NCBI GenBank assembly: GCA_021160185.1
Contig: JAGHDA010000214.1
Coordinates: 1-11,842, forward strand
Direction of reading: 5' to 3'
Source of the DNA: Verrucomicrobiota bacterium
GTDB lineage: Bacteria > Verrucomicrobiota > Verrucomicrobiia > Limisphaerales > CAZBKV01
Length of the DNA: 11,842 bases
Each line of letters opens with the position of its first letter. Position 1 is the first letter of the stretch. Below the pieces are notes generated by a model. That model ran no database searches and had not been told where the DNA came from. It saw nothing but the letters and a program-made list of their open reading frames with translations. The position numbers and the translations under genes were made by a program. Positions 1-6,640 of the stretch are shown one piece after another.

Positions 1-302
1 CCAGCAAGGACAAGCTCGCTACTTGCGCAGACTTTGTCGCTGCGCTCTGGAAGAGCGGCAATCTCAAACCGTCGATCGCCGATCAGTTGTCCACGGTCGA
101 CGATCTCCGGCCGTATGCTCAGGAATTGGTTGATTTCCTCGATGCCGCGTTCAAACCTGACCCCGATCCCGAACAAAACCGACAACTGTTTGCAAATCAA
201 ACGGTGTTGTCCGCAGCCGTGATTGGAATGGTTAAGATGGGGTGGACCAAGCAGACGCTTAACCAGGCGCTCAACCCGACCGGGAACAGGCCGGGGAGTT
301 GA
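1..302 (+). CDS. 3' end of an unrecognised protein-coding gene (5' truncated by the window)
   Basis: The reading frame is open from the left edge (first full codon at position 3) to the TGA at 300-302 and gives the last 99 residues of a protein. I do not recognise the family. The visible part is soluble-looking and mostly helical in character: a segment beginning SKDKLATCADFVAALWKSG, then an acidic stretch with DAAFKPDPDPEQN, then a mildly hydrophobic helix around SAAVIGMVKMGWT. There is no membrane segment, no metal-binding cluster and no repeat. The residue mix and codon use (GC-rich third positions) fit a real gene rather than a chance frame, and no competing frame gives a more protein-like product. 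Candidate internal starts (for example the TTG at 87) would leave a very short protein, so truncation by the window edge is the simpler reading. Function unknown. Confidence 0.6.
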   Translation, partial: SKDKLATCADFVAALWKSGNLKPSIADQLSTVDDLRPYAQELVDFLDAAFKPDPDPEQNRQLFANQTVLSAAVIGMVKMGWTKQTLNQALNPTGNRPGS

Positions 303-398
303 GCGTGTCCTGGGATCAACGTCGTTGGCGCCGGCCTGTTCCCCGCTGGCCGCCTTCTGCAGGGCGCCGCTTGTTCTTGAGGGGGCCCGCCTGCTTGG

Positions 399-415
399 GC
401 CGCGTTTGGCGCGGC
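399..415 (+). terminator. small GC-rich hairpin in the spacer before the racemase gene
   Basis: GCCGCG, a 5-nt loop TTTGG, then CGCGGC forms a perfect 6-bp stem about 100 nt after the stop of the upstream gene. A run of seven T residues lies at 442-448, too far away (26 nt) to make this a textbook intrinsic terminator. It may end the upstream transcript or be incidental in GC-rich spacer DNA. Confidence 0.25.
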
Positions 416-458
416 AGATATGTGACCGGCCTCATGTCCAGTTTTTTTACATTTTCCC

Positions 459-487
459 TTGACAGCAACGGATCTAACAGCTACAAG
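459..487 (+). promoter_or_regulatory. sigma70-type promoter for the racemase gene
   Basis: A perfect TTGACA (459-464) is followed after exactly 17 bp by TACAAG (482-487), which matches TATAAT at four of six positions. It sits in a locally AT-rich stretch (from about 440) that contrasts with the GC-rich DNA to its left. Predicted transcription would begin near 494 and leave a leader of roughly 78 nt before the ATG at 572. The hexamers and spacing are seen directly; activity is inferred. Confidence 0.6.
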
Positions 488-571
488 GGAGGAACAGGAG
501 TGGAGGGCTTCTCCCGGCAAAGCGAGGTTTTGGACAGAGCGACAAGTTGTAAAATCACACTGGGAGGTTAA

Positions 572-1261
572 ATGAAAACAATCGGTCTTTTGGGCGGTAT
601 GAGTTGGGAAAGCACGGTTCGTTATTATCGTGCGATTAACGAGGGAGTTAAAAATACACTTGGGTCTTTACATTCAGCAAAGATCGCTATGTACAGCGTC
701 GATTTTGGACCCATAGAAAAACTACAACATGCGGGCGATTGGAAAGCGATAGCAATAATGCTTTCTGGGGCGGCTCAAAGGGTGGAGTCTGCCGGCGCCG
801 ATTTTTTGCTTATCTGCACAAACACGATGCACAAGGTTGCTCCGGAAATCGAAAAATCAATCAAGATACCCTTGCTTCATATAGCGGATGCAACGGCGGA
901 AGCGCTTGTGCATGAAGGCATTAAGACGGTCGGTTTGCTTGGCACAGCTTTCACTATGGAGCAGGATTTCTACAAGGGTCGGTTAAGCGAAAACTATGGA
1001 CTCAATGTTCTGATTCCGAATGAAGAAGACAGGCAAATTGTCCACAAAATAATTTACCAAGAACTTTGTTTAGGGAAAATACGAGCCGATTCAAGAACTG
1101 AATATCTACGCATCATTGATGCGCTTGCTAATCAGGGGGCTGAGGCAGTGATTCTTGGCTGCACCGAAATTGGAATGTTGGTAACCCAACGCGACACCAA
1201 AGTAAGATTATTTGACACCACAGCCATTCACGCCCAAAAAGCAGTGGAATGTGCGATATAG
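572..1261 (+). CDS. ygeA: broad-specificity amino-acid racemase, YgeA/RacX type (Asp/Glu/hydantoin racemase family)
   Basis: PLP-independent racemase that should interconvert L- and D-amino acids by two-cysteine proton transfer in the cytosol; D-amino acids of this kind can feed peptidoglycan editing or catabolism. The 229-residue product has the family's usual length. It opens with MKTIGLLGGMSWEST, has the first catalytic-site motif CTNTMH with Cys82, a central LLGTAFTMEQDFYKGRL, and the second motif GCTEIG with Cys197. From memory these blocks closely match E. coli YgeA and B. subtilis RacX, although the exact substrate cannot be read from sequence. The start is supported by GGGAGG at 562-567, four nt before ATG. 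The gene is far more AT-rich than its neighbours (roughly 32-53% GC on the lines I counted, against near 78% on a line of the HEAT gene), which suggests horizontal transfer. It stands alone, with its own promoter and a hairpin just after the stop. Confidence 0.94.
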   Translation: MKTIGLLGGMSWESTVRYYRAINEGVKNTLGSLHSAKIAMYSVDFGPIEKLQHAGDWKAIAIMLSGAAQRVESAGADFLLICTNTMHKVAPEIEKSIKIPLLHIADATAEALVHEGIKTVGLLGTAFTMEQDFYKGRLSENYGLNVLIPNEEDRQIVHKIIYQELCLGKIRADSRTEYLRIIDALANQGAEAVILGCTEIGMLVTQRDTKVRLFDTTAIHAQKAVECAI

Positions 1262-1277
1262 CAATCGCATGCGCTCG

Positions 1278-1321
1278 GGCGGCAAAAGCAGAGCGAGGAA
1301 TGAGCGGCGCTTTTTGCCGCC
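1278..1321. terminator. hairpin just downstream of the racemase gene
   Basis: The arm GGCGGCAAAAGC (1278-1289) pairs with GCTTTTTGCCGCC (1309-1321), with one bulged T and a loop of about 19 nt. It begins 16 nt after the racemase stop, the right place for a transcript end. No T-run follows the stem, so a classical intrinsic mechanism is not certain. The A-run/T-run inside the stem makes it nearly symmetrical, so it could act on either strand. Confidence 0.4.
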
Positions 1322-1691
1322 GGCGATGCGAAACGCCAACGAGCCTTCACTCTTTTCTTTTCCGCCGCATCAAATGCTTCTTCCTGGTCGGCTTTCCAGG
1401 CCGGTTCCCCTGTCTGCGTCGCGGACGCGCCGGGCAGAGGTCCTTGAGCTCAGCCGCCGTCAGGTCCTAAGCCGGTCCAGCATCGGAACGTTTTTTCCTT
1501 GCGACGCCGGTTGGCGGACTTGCTTTAAGGATGCTTGCTTCGCCGCCAGGAGCTTGACCGGTTTGTCATTGAAGCGCAGCAGGCCAATCTGCCCGTGCTG
1601 TGCCTAGCGCGCTCTCAAAATCGCCCTCCCGACGCGAGGCGCCGGCAGGGGCGCAGCCCGCGGCTGCGATGCGAGTCCGGCAGCGTCGCGA

Positions 1692-1709
1692 GGCGGTTGA
1701 GCAACCGCC
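1692..1709. repeat. 18-bp palindrome (possible hairpin) in the intergenic region
   Basis: GGCGGTTG and CAACCGCC flank a central AG; folded as RNA or single-stranded DNA it gives a 7-bp stem with the tetraloop GAGC. It lies about 100 nt before the oxidoreductase start, so it could be an operator or an element of the leader. Function unknown. Confidence 0.35.
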
Positions 1710-1809
1710 GCAACGCCGGCGCTTCCCGGCGGGCGTCCCGGCGAAGAAAGTTGGGGCTTGGTAGAAATTTGGCTTTCCAAACGGCGGTGTTCGGCGGGAG
1801 AATGGCTTC

Positions 1810-3201
1810 ATGCGCCGGAAAAACAATCTATCGCCAGGAAAGGGCCGCGGCTTGTGGCGGAGCGCGGCTCCTTCTTCTGCCTCGGGCGGCTTAAGCCGCC
1901 GTCGATTCATCCAACGCGCCGCGATCGCAGGCGGGGGACTGATCGCGCCGTTGATCGCGCCGCCTTCGGCTCTCGGCTTGGGCGGATCCGTGCCGCCCAG
2001 CGAGCGGATTGTTGTGGGCGGCCTCGGCATCGGACCCCGCGGCACGCATGATTTGCGATGGATGCTGCCCGAGAAGGACGTGCAGTTCGTGGCGGTGTGC
2101 GACGCGCAGAAAAGCCGCCGCGAAGCTGTCAAGCGGCTGGTCGACCGCCGCTACGGCAACAAGGATTGCAAGACCTACAGCAACATGCGCGCCTTCCTCG
2201 CCGAGCGGACGGACATCGACGCGCTTCTCATCGCCACCGGCGATCGTTGGCACGCCTTGGCCGCCATCATGGCGATGCGCGCGGGCAAGGACGTCTATTG
2301 CGAGAAGCCCTCGTGCCTGACAATCGCCCAGGGGCAGGCGGTCGTCGCCACGGCCAAGCGCTACGGCCGCATCTACCAGACCGGCACCCAGCGTTTGAGC
2401 GAGGCCAATTTCACCTTCGCCAACGAGCTGGTCCGCCTGGGCCTGTTGGGCGAGGTCCACACCGTCCGCGCTCACATCGCTCCGTGGGACGCGGCGGAGA
2501 TGCGGCATGACTGGCTTCCGGCCGAGCCGTTGCCGCCGAAGGACGTGGTGGATTGGGACGAGTGGCTCGGCCCCTGTCCCTGGCGGCCGTACAACTCGGC
2601 CTACGTGCGCGGCGGCTGGCGCGGCTTCTACGATTTCCACACCAGCTGCATCGGCGAATGGGGCGCGCACACCTTCGCCCAGTGCCAGGCCGCGATCGGC
2701 ATGACCCACACCTCGCCGGTGGAATACCGCTACGTGAACAACCCTTACGGCGACGGCATGGTCGCCCGCTTCGCCGACGGCGTGCAGATGATCCTCAACC
2801 GCGGCGGCTGGCGCGGCACGGCCGGCGGCTGGCACGGCTCCTGCGGAGTTTGCTACGAGGGAACCGAAGGATGGGTGGCCGTGGCGGACGGCTACTCCAA
2901 GCCGGAAGTCTCGAACCCCGCCCTGTTGGGCTTGTTCAACAAGATCGTCCGCGACTACATGGAGCGGACCCAGCGGCCCATGAGCCATATGCGCAACTGG
3001 CTCGATTGCATCAAGTCCCGCCGCCTGACCGTGGCCAACCCGGAGGTCATGTACCACTCGATGAGCACGGTCCACGCGGCGAACATCTGCATGTGGCTCA
3101 AGCGCGACCTGCGCTTTGATCCGGACCGCGCCGTGTTTCCGAACGATCCGGAGGCGAACCGGCTCCGTTCGCGGGCCATGCGCGCTCCCTGGACGATATG
3201 A
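1810..3201 (+). CDS. Tat-exported Gfo/Idh/MocA family oxidoreductase
   Basis: NAD(P)-dependent sugar or polyol dehydrogenase family; the substrate is not readable from sequence. The 463-residue product starts with a twin-arginine signal, SRRRFIQRAA at residues 29-38, followed by a hydrophobic stretch, so it should be exported folded with its cofactor. The Rossmann domain has the dinucleotide loop GLGIGPRG (about 71-78), VAVCDA (95-99) and the family motif EKP (165-167). The C-terminal domain has GEWGAH (282-287), the position of the usual D-x3-H pair, but with Glu in place of Asp. The C-terminus (an NWLDCIKS block, ending in PWTI) is typical of paralogues abundant in the PVC group. Start choice: GGGAG at 1796-1800 lies 9 nt before the ATG; a TTG at 1852 with AGGAAAGGG before it is an alternative that still keeps the Tat motif. 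The HEAT-repeat gene follows after 37 nt, which suggests an operon. Confidence 0.93.
   Translation: MRRKNNLSPGKGRGLWRSAAPSSASGGLSRRRFIQRAAIAGGGLIAPLIAPPSALGLGGSVPPSERIVVGGLGIGPRGTHDLRWMLPEKDVQFVAVCDAQKSRREAVKRLVDRRYGNKDCKTYSNMRAFLAERTDIDALLIATGDRWHALAAIMAMRAGKDVYCEKPSCLTIAQGQAVVATAKRYGRIYQTGTQRLSEANFTFANELVRLGLLGEVHTVRAHIAPWDAAEMRHDWLPAEPLPPKDVVDWDEWLGPCPWRPYNSAYVRGGWRGFYDFHTSCIGEWGAHTFAQCQAAIGMTHTSPVEYRYVNNPYGDGMVARFADGVQMILNRGGWRGTAGGWHGSCGVCYEGTEGWVAVADGYSKPEVSNPALLGLFNKIVRDYMERTQRPMSHMRNWLDCIKSRRLTVANPEVMYHSMSTVHAANICMWLKRDLRFDPDRAVFPNDPEANRLRSRAMRAPWTI
1885..1900. repeat. perfect 16-bp palindrome inside the signal-peptide coding region
   Basis: GGCGGCTTAAGCCGCC is fully self-complementary. 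It falls within the codons for the short segment just ahead of the twin arginines of the oxidoreductase. It could be chance in GC-rich DNA, a binding site for a dimeric protein, or an mRNA fold near the start. Only the palindrome itself is seen directly. Confidence 0.35.
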
Positions 3202-3238
3202 ATGTTGACTCGAACCACTTGAGCGAAAGGAGAATCCA

Positions 3239-5224
3239 ATGTCTCTGAACCGGACTGTATTGACCCTTGCCGCCGCGCTTGCCCTGACCGCGACGGCGGC
3301 CTTGCGCGCCGCGGGCCCCACGCCGCTCGTGACGCAGAGCGAGAAGGAATGCCTTCGCGTCCTCCGCTCCTCCGACGCCTCCTTGAAAGCCAAAGTCGAC
3401 GCCTGTCGGCAGCTTGCCGTGATCGGCGGCGAAGACGCCGTTCCCGTCCTGGCCAAACTGCTGGAGGATCCGAAGCTATCCCACATGGCCCGCTACGCCC
3501 TCGAGCCGAATCCCTCTCCGGCGGCCGGGCGCGCCTTGCGCGAAGCCCTCGGCCGTCTCAAGGGACGCTCCCTGGTCGGCGCGGCCTACAGCGTCGGCGT
3601 GCGGCGCGACCGTCGGGCCGTCCCCGCCCTGACCCGGCTTCTTGCCTCGGACGACGCCCAGGTCGCCCAGGCCGCCGCCCGAGCCTTGGGGAACATCGGC
3701 GGCCCCAGGGCGGTCAAGGCCCTGGAACGGGCGTTGGACCAGGCCAAGCCCGGCCCGGTCCGCCTGGCGATTTGCGAAGGCCTGTTTCGCGCGGCCGAGC
3801 AAGCGGCCCGCTCCCGCAATCCGCTCGAGGCGCACGCCATCTACGACCGGCTCCGCGCCGAGCCGGATCTGCCCCATCAGGCGCGCGCCGCCGCCCTCCG
3901 GGGCGCGGCGTTGGGGCGGGGCGACGCGGGCCTGGAGATCCTCCGCCGCGCGCTTCACGACAAGGAATTCGCCATGGCGGCCGCGGCTTGCCGCACGCTT
4001 CAGGAGATTCCCGGCCGGCGCGCCACGGAAACGGCGGCGCGGGAGCTGAGCAAACTGCCTGAGCCGCGTCAGATCCTGGCGCTTCAGACCCTGGGCAAAC
4101 GCCGCGATCCCGCCGCGGCGCCGCAAGTGTATGAGGCGGCGTTGAACGGAGCGCCCGGCGCGCGGGTCGCCGCCGTCCGGGCGTTGGGCGAGTGGGCGAT
4201 GCCGAACTCTGCGCCGCTCCTGCTGGCTCTGATGGATGACGCCGACGCGAACGTGGCCCAGGCGGCCCAGGAAGCCTTCGCCGCTCTCGGCACGCCGGAG
4301 GTTCACGCCGCCGCGATCGCCATGCTGCGCAACGGCTCGCCCGAGCGGCGATTGCGCGGCGTGGCCCTGATCGGCCGTTGCCGCATTGCCTCCGCCGTGC
4401 CGCAGTTGCTGGCCGCGGCGCGCGACCAGGACGCGCGCGTGCGCCGGGCCGCCATGGGACAGCTCGGCGCGATGGCCGGCGGCAAGCAATTCTCCGCGCT
4501 GCTTGATCTCTTGTTGGCGCCAAGCTCGCCGGAGGACCTGGCTCCTGCGGAACAGGCGCTCAACGCCGTTCTCGCCCGCGAGGGCTTCTCCGCCCGGATC
4601 CTCGCGCGGCTTCGCCGGGCCCTGAGCCGGCCGCAAACCGGCGCGCCGCAAAAGCAGGCCCTTCTGCGGTTGATCGCCGCCTCCGGCGCGCCGGAGGCGC
4701 TGGAAACGCTTCAGGCGGCCTTGGGCGAATCGGGGCCGGTTCGCCAGACCGCTCTTCGGCTCCTTGCCGATTGGCGGGGCGTGGAAGTCGCCCCCAAGCT
4801 GCTCGAACTGGCCAAGTCCGCCCCGAGCGAAGCGGATCGCGCCGTCGCGTTGCGCGGTTATTTGCGCCTGGCCGCCCAGGGCGAAGCCCCCGCGGCGCAG
4901 CGGCTGCAGATGTGCCGGCAGGCGGCGCCTCTGGCCAAAGGGCTCCAGGAGCGGCGCTTGCTCCTCTCAGCGCTCAGCCACACGCCATTGCCGGAGGCGG
5001 CGGCCATGGCCGCCGAACGGCTGCAGGATCCGGAGATCAGCGGCGAAGCCGCCGCGGCGGTTGCCTCCGTGGCCGAGGCGCTCCTGAAACGGGCTGACGC
5101 CCAGACCGCCGCCAAGCTGGTTCCTTCCTTGGAAGCGGCCGCCAAGGCGAAAGCGGGCGGAGCGATCAAGCAACGAATCCAGCGATTCCTCCGAACCGCC
5201 CGCCAGAAAGCAGGCGGCAAGTAG
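3239..5224 (+). CDS. secreted HEAT-repeat protein
   Basis: A 661-residue alpha-solenoid protein likely to act as a protein-binding scaffold outside the cytoplasm; no enzymatic motif is visible. Residues 1 to about 25 form a signal peptide (a short basic N-region, then a leucine/alanine core ending LRAAG). The rest is built of HEAT/PBS-lyase-type helical pairs. Clear units are at about 66-88 (DAVPVLAKLLEDPKLSHMAR) and 126-166 (RAVPALTRLLASDDAQVAQA onward), with further degenerate copies such as SAPLLLALMDDADANVAQAA in the middle and others to the C-terminus, which is Ala/Lys-rich. The block around MARYALEP followed by LKGRSLVGAAYSVGVRRD resembles a HEAT protein type that I recall beside Gfo/Idh oxidoreductases in PVC bacteria. 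The start is well supported: AAGGAG at 3227-3232, six nt before ATG. It lies 37 nt after the oxidoreductase and is probably co-transcribed with it, so the two may work together. Confidence 0.9.
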   Translation: MSLNRTVLTLAAALALTATAALRAAGPTPLVTQSEKECLRVLRSSDASLKAKVDACRQLAVIGGEDAVPVLAKLLEDPKLSHMARYALEPNPSPAAGRALREALGRLKGRSLVGAAYSVGVRRDRRAVPALTRLLASDDAQVAQAAARALGNIGGPRAVKALERALDQAKPGPVRLAICEGLFRAAEQAARSRNPLEAHAIYDRLRAEPDLPHQARAAALRGAALGRGDAGLEILRRALHDKEFAMAAAACRTLQEIPGRRATETAARELSKLPEPRQILALQTLGKRRDPAAAPQVYEAALNGAPGARVAAVRALGEWAMPNSAPLLLALMDDADANVAQAAQEAFAALGTPEVHAAAIAMLRNGSPERRLRGVALIGRCRIASAVPQLLAAARDQDARVRRAAMGQLGAMAGGKQFSALLDLLLAPSSPEDLAPAEQALNAVLAREGFSARILARLRRALSRPQTGAPQKQALLRLIAASGAPEALETLQAALGESGPVRQTALRLLADWRGVEVAPKLLELAKSAPSEADRAVALRGYLRLAAQGEAPAAQRLQMCRQAAPLAKGLQERRLLLSALSHTPLPEAAAMAAERLQDPEISGEAAAAVASVAEALLKRADAQTAAKLVPSLEAAAKAKAGGAIKQRIQRFLRTARQKAGGK

Positions 5225-5251
5225 GGCGGCTGTTTCTGCGGCATTCACCCC

Positions 5252-5286
5252 CGCGCCGGAGCGGACGAAGCCTCCGCTCCGGCGCG
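5252..5286. terminator. perfect 14-bp hairpin between convergent genes
   Basis: CGCGCCGGAGCGGA (5252-5265) and TCCGCTCCGGCGCG (5273-5286) are exact reverse complements around a 7-nt loop. It starts 28 nt after the HEAT gene stop and lies 117 nt beyond the stop of dusB, which runs towards it. Neither side has a T-run, so it is not a classic intrinsic terminator. Position and stability suggest a bidirectional transcript end or 3'-end stabiliser. Confidence 0.6.
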
Positions 5287-5402
5287 TTCGCCCGGTGAGG
5301 GCCTCTTCCTGGGCGACGCGGTTTCTTGTGGAGCTTGCCGCAGTCAAACCCGGGACGCTCGAAGCCTGGCGCTTCGTCAGCGTCCTGACGGGAGCGCGGG
5401 GT

Positions 5403-6482
5403 TCACCAGCCCGAATGCGGGCGTTTGGGGGTCGGGACGGGCTGGGGCGCCGGTTCCTCCGGCCGGCGGGGACGGTAGCGGGGCAGCAGCTCGCCGCGCT
5501 CGTCGGTGAATTGCCGTCGCCAGGCAAGGTAGCGCTCGAGGATCGCGTCGAATTCGCTTAGCGAGACGAGCCTCGAGACGAGCCGGCGGAATTCAGCGGC
5601 CGGCCCGAAGCCGCGCGCGTGCCAGGGGGCGATCTTGCGGAACATGAGGCAGCCGCGGCGTTCGCCGAAGACCTCGACCATCAGTTCCAGGTGCCGACGC
5701 GTCAGCCGCAGCCGCTCCTCGAAAGACGGGGGCGGAAGCAGCTCGCCTGTGCGGAGGTAATGGAGAGTTTCCTGGAAGATCCACGGGTTGTAGAAAGCGC
5801 CCCGGCCGATGCTGACTCCGGCGCAGCCGGTTGCCTCGATCATCCGCCGGGCCGCCTGGGGCGTGGCGACGTCGCCGTTGCCCAGCACGGGCATGCTCCC
5901 GGCGGCTTCGACCACGGCGCGGATGCCTGCAAGATCGACCCGGCCGGAAAAGCCCTGCTCGCGCGTGCGTCCGTGGACCACGACCGCGGCCGCGCCGACC
6001 TCCGCCAACGCGCGCGCCAGCTCAGGCGCGGAAAAGGAGCGGCTGTCCCAGCCGAGGCGCATTTTCACGGTGACCGGCGCGCGGACGGCGTTGACGACCC
6101 TTGCGGCCAGCTCGACGGCCTTTGCCTTGTCGAGCAGCAGCGCTGAGCCGCTCCCCGTGCGGCACACCTTCGGGGCGGGGCAGCCCATGTTGAGGTCGAT
6201 GACGTCCGCTCCGCGCTCTTCCAACCGCCGGGCGGCTTCGGCGAGCTCCTCGGGGTTCGTTCCGAAGAGCTGGACCGCCAGGGGCCGGTCCTTGGGATGG
6301 GTCTGGATCAGCTCCAGCGCCTTGCGCCGCCCTTCCAACAGGGAGCGGGCGTTGACCAGTTCGGTCGTCGCCAGGCCCGCGCCGCCCAGCTCCCGCACGA
6401 TGAGCCGGAAGGGCAGGGCGGTGTAGCCCGCCAGCGGGGCCAGCCACAGGTTCGATTCAAGTTGAAGCGGGCCGAGTCTCAC
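5403..6482 (-). CDS. dusB: tRNA-dihydrouridine synthase, DusB type
   Basis: FMN enzyme that reduces uridine to dihydrouridine in the D-loop of tRNAs in the cytosol. Counting from the GTG at 6482 (359 residues), the TIM-barrel N-terminus APLAGYTALPFR binds FMN. Catalytic Cys101 lies in NMGCPAPKV. KMRLGW (140-145), HGRTREQGFSG (170-180), GNGD (201-204) and IGRGAFYNPW (225-234) are the usual FMN and tRNA site blocks. The C-terminus ends in a proline/arginine-rich tail (PRRPEEPAPQPVPTPKRP) beyond the normal helical domain. Start choice: the frame stays open to a GTG at 6530, but that codon has no Shine-Dalgarno at a usable distance. The GTG at 6482 has GGAG nine nt upstream, and its product VRLGPLQL aligns with the first residues of E. 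coli DusB as I remember it. A weak promoter (CTGACC, 17 bp, TACTGT on the minus strand, 6561-6533) would start RNA near 6526 and fits the shorter form. Divergent from the GH123-like gene. Confidence 0.95.
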   Translation of the reverse strand: MRLGPLQLESNLWLAPLAGYTALPFRLIVRELGGAGLATTELVNARSLLEGRRKALELIQTHPKDRPLAVQLFGTNPEELAEAARRLEERGADVIDLNMGCPAPKVCRTGSGSALLLDKAKAVELAARVVNAVRAPVTVKMRLGWDSRSFSAPELARALAEVGAAAVVVHGRTREQGFSGRVDLAGIRAVVEAAGSMPVLGNGDVATPQAARRMIEATGCAGVSIGRGAFYNPWIFQETLHYLRTGELLPPPSFEERLRLTRRHLELMVEVFGERRGCLMFRKIAPWHARGFGPAAEFRRLVSRLVSLSEFDAILERYLAWRRQFTDERGELLPRYRPRRPEEPAPQPVPTPKRPHSGW

Positions 6483-6606
6483 GGGCGTTTTCTCCGGCGC
6501 TCTCTTCGCTCTCGCGTTCCTTTTTCCCACATACAGTAGCCCGAATCGCTCCGGCGGTCAGCGACGGACGCCTGAGCGCGGCTTGCGGGCGGGGCGGAGT
6601 TGTCGC

Positions 6607-6636
6607 TTGACAGGGGAGCGCCGAGGCGCTTACTGG
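6607..6636 (+). promoter_or_regulatory. possible promoter directly before the GH123-like gene
   Basis: A perfect TTGACA (6607-6612) lies 34 nt before the ATG at 6641. The -10 region is poor: TTACTG (6630-6635) at 17 bp or TACTGG (6631-6636) at 18 bp. If used, RNA would begin at or next to the ATG and give a leaderless message, which fits the absence of a well-placed Shine-Dalgarno. The -35 box is clear, the rest is weak. Confidence 0.3.
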
Positions 6637-6640
6637 CGGC

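Larger units (their letters stand above)
1262..1809. other. 548-bp intergenic region without a convincing gene
   Basis: The reading frames that cross this stretch are arginine- and proline-rich shadow translations with no recognisable motif, no good start plus Shine-Dalgarno, and no match to a family I know. It contains the hairpin at 1278-1321 and an 18-bp palindrome at 1692-1709. Base composition switches back from the AT-rich racemase to GC-rich within the first few bases. It probably holds the promoter and leader of the oxidoreductase gene at 1810, but I could not pick out a -35/-10 pair with good spacing. A decayed gene cannot be excluded. Confidence 0.5.

Noticed and set aside
436..1300. 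Insertion sequence or integron-like cassette around the racemase
   Set aside because: No transposase, integrase, terminal inverted repeats or target-site duplication could be seen; only composition suggests transfer.
1362..1475. Short minus-strand translation with DLTAAELKDL followed by a lysine/arginine-rich end
   Set aside because: It looks a little like the tail of a nucleic-acid-binding protein, but a stop codon lies directly upstream of the segment, there is no start codon with a ribosome site, and it is only about 37 residues. A decayed gene is possible but not supportable.
1554..1582. TTGACC box as a promoter for the oxidoreductase
   Set aside because: No acceptable -10 hexamer at 16-18 bp, and it is about 250 nt from the start codon.
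1566..3486. Long minus-strand open frames (188 and 531 codons) opposite the oxidoreductase
   Set aside because: They are arginine/valine/alanine-rich antisense shadows of a clear gene in GC-rich DNA, with no family motif.
6483..6530. N-terminal extension of dusB to the GTG at 6530
   Set aside because: No Shine-Dalgarno at a usable distance, and the family N-terminus aligns at the inner GTG (6482), which has GGAG nine nt upstream. The extension also overlaps the predicted RNA start.
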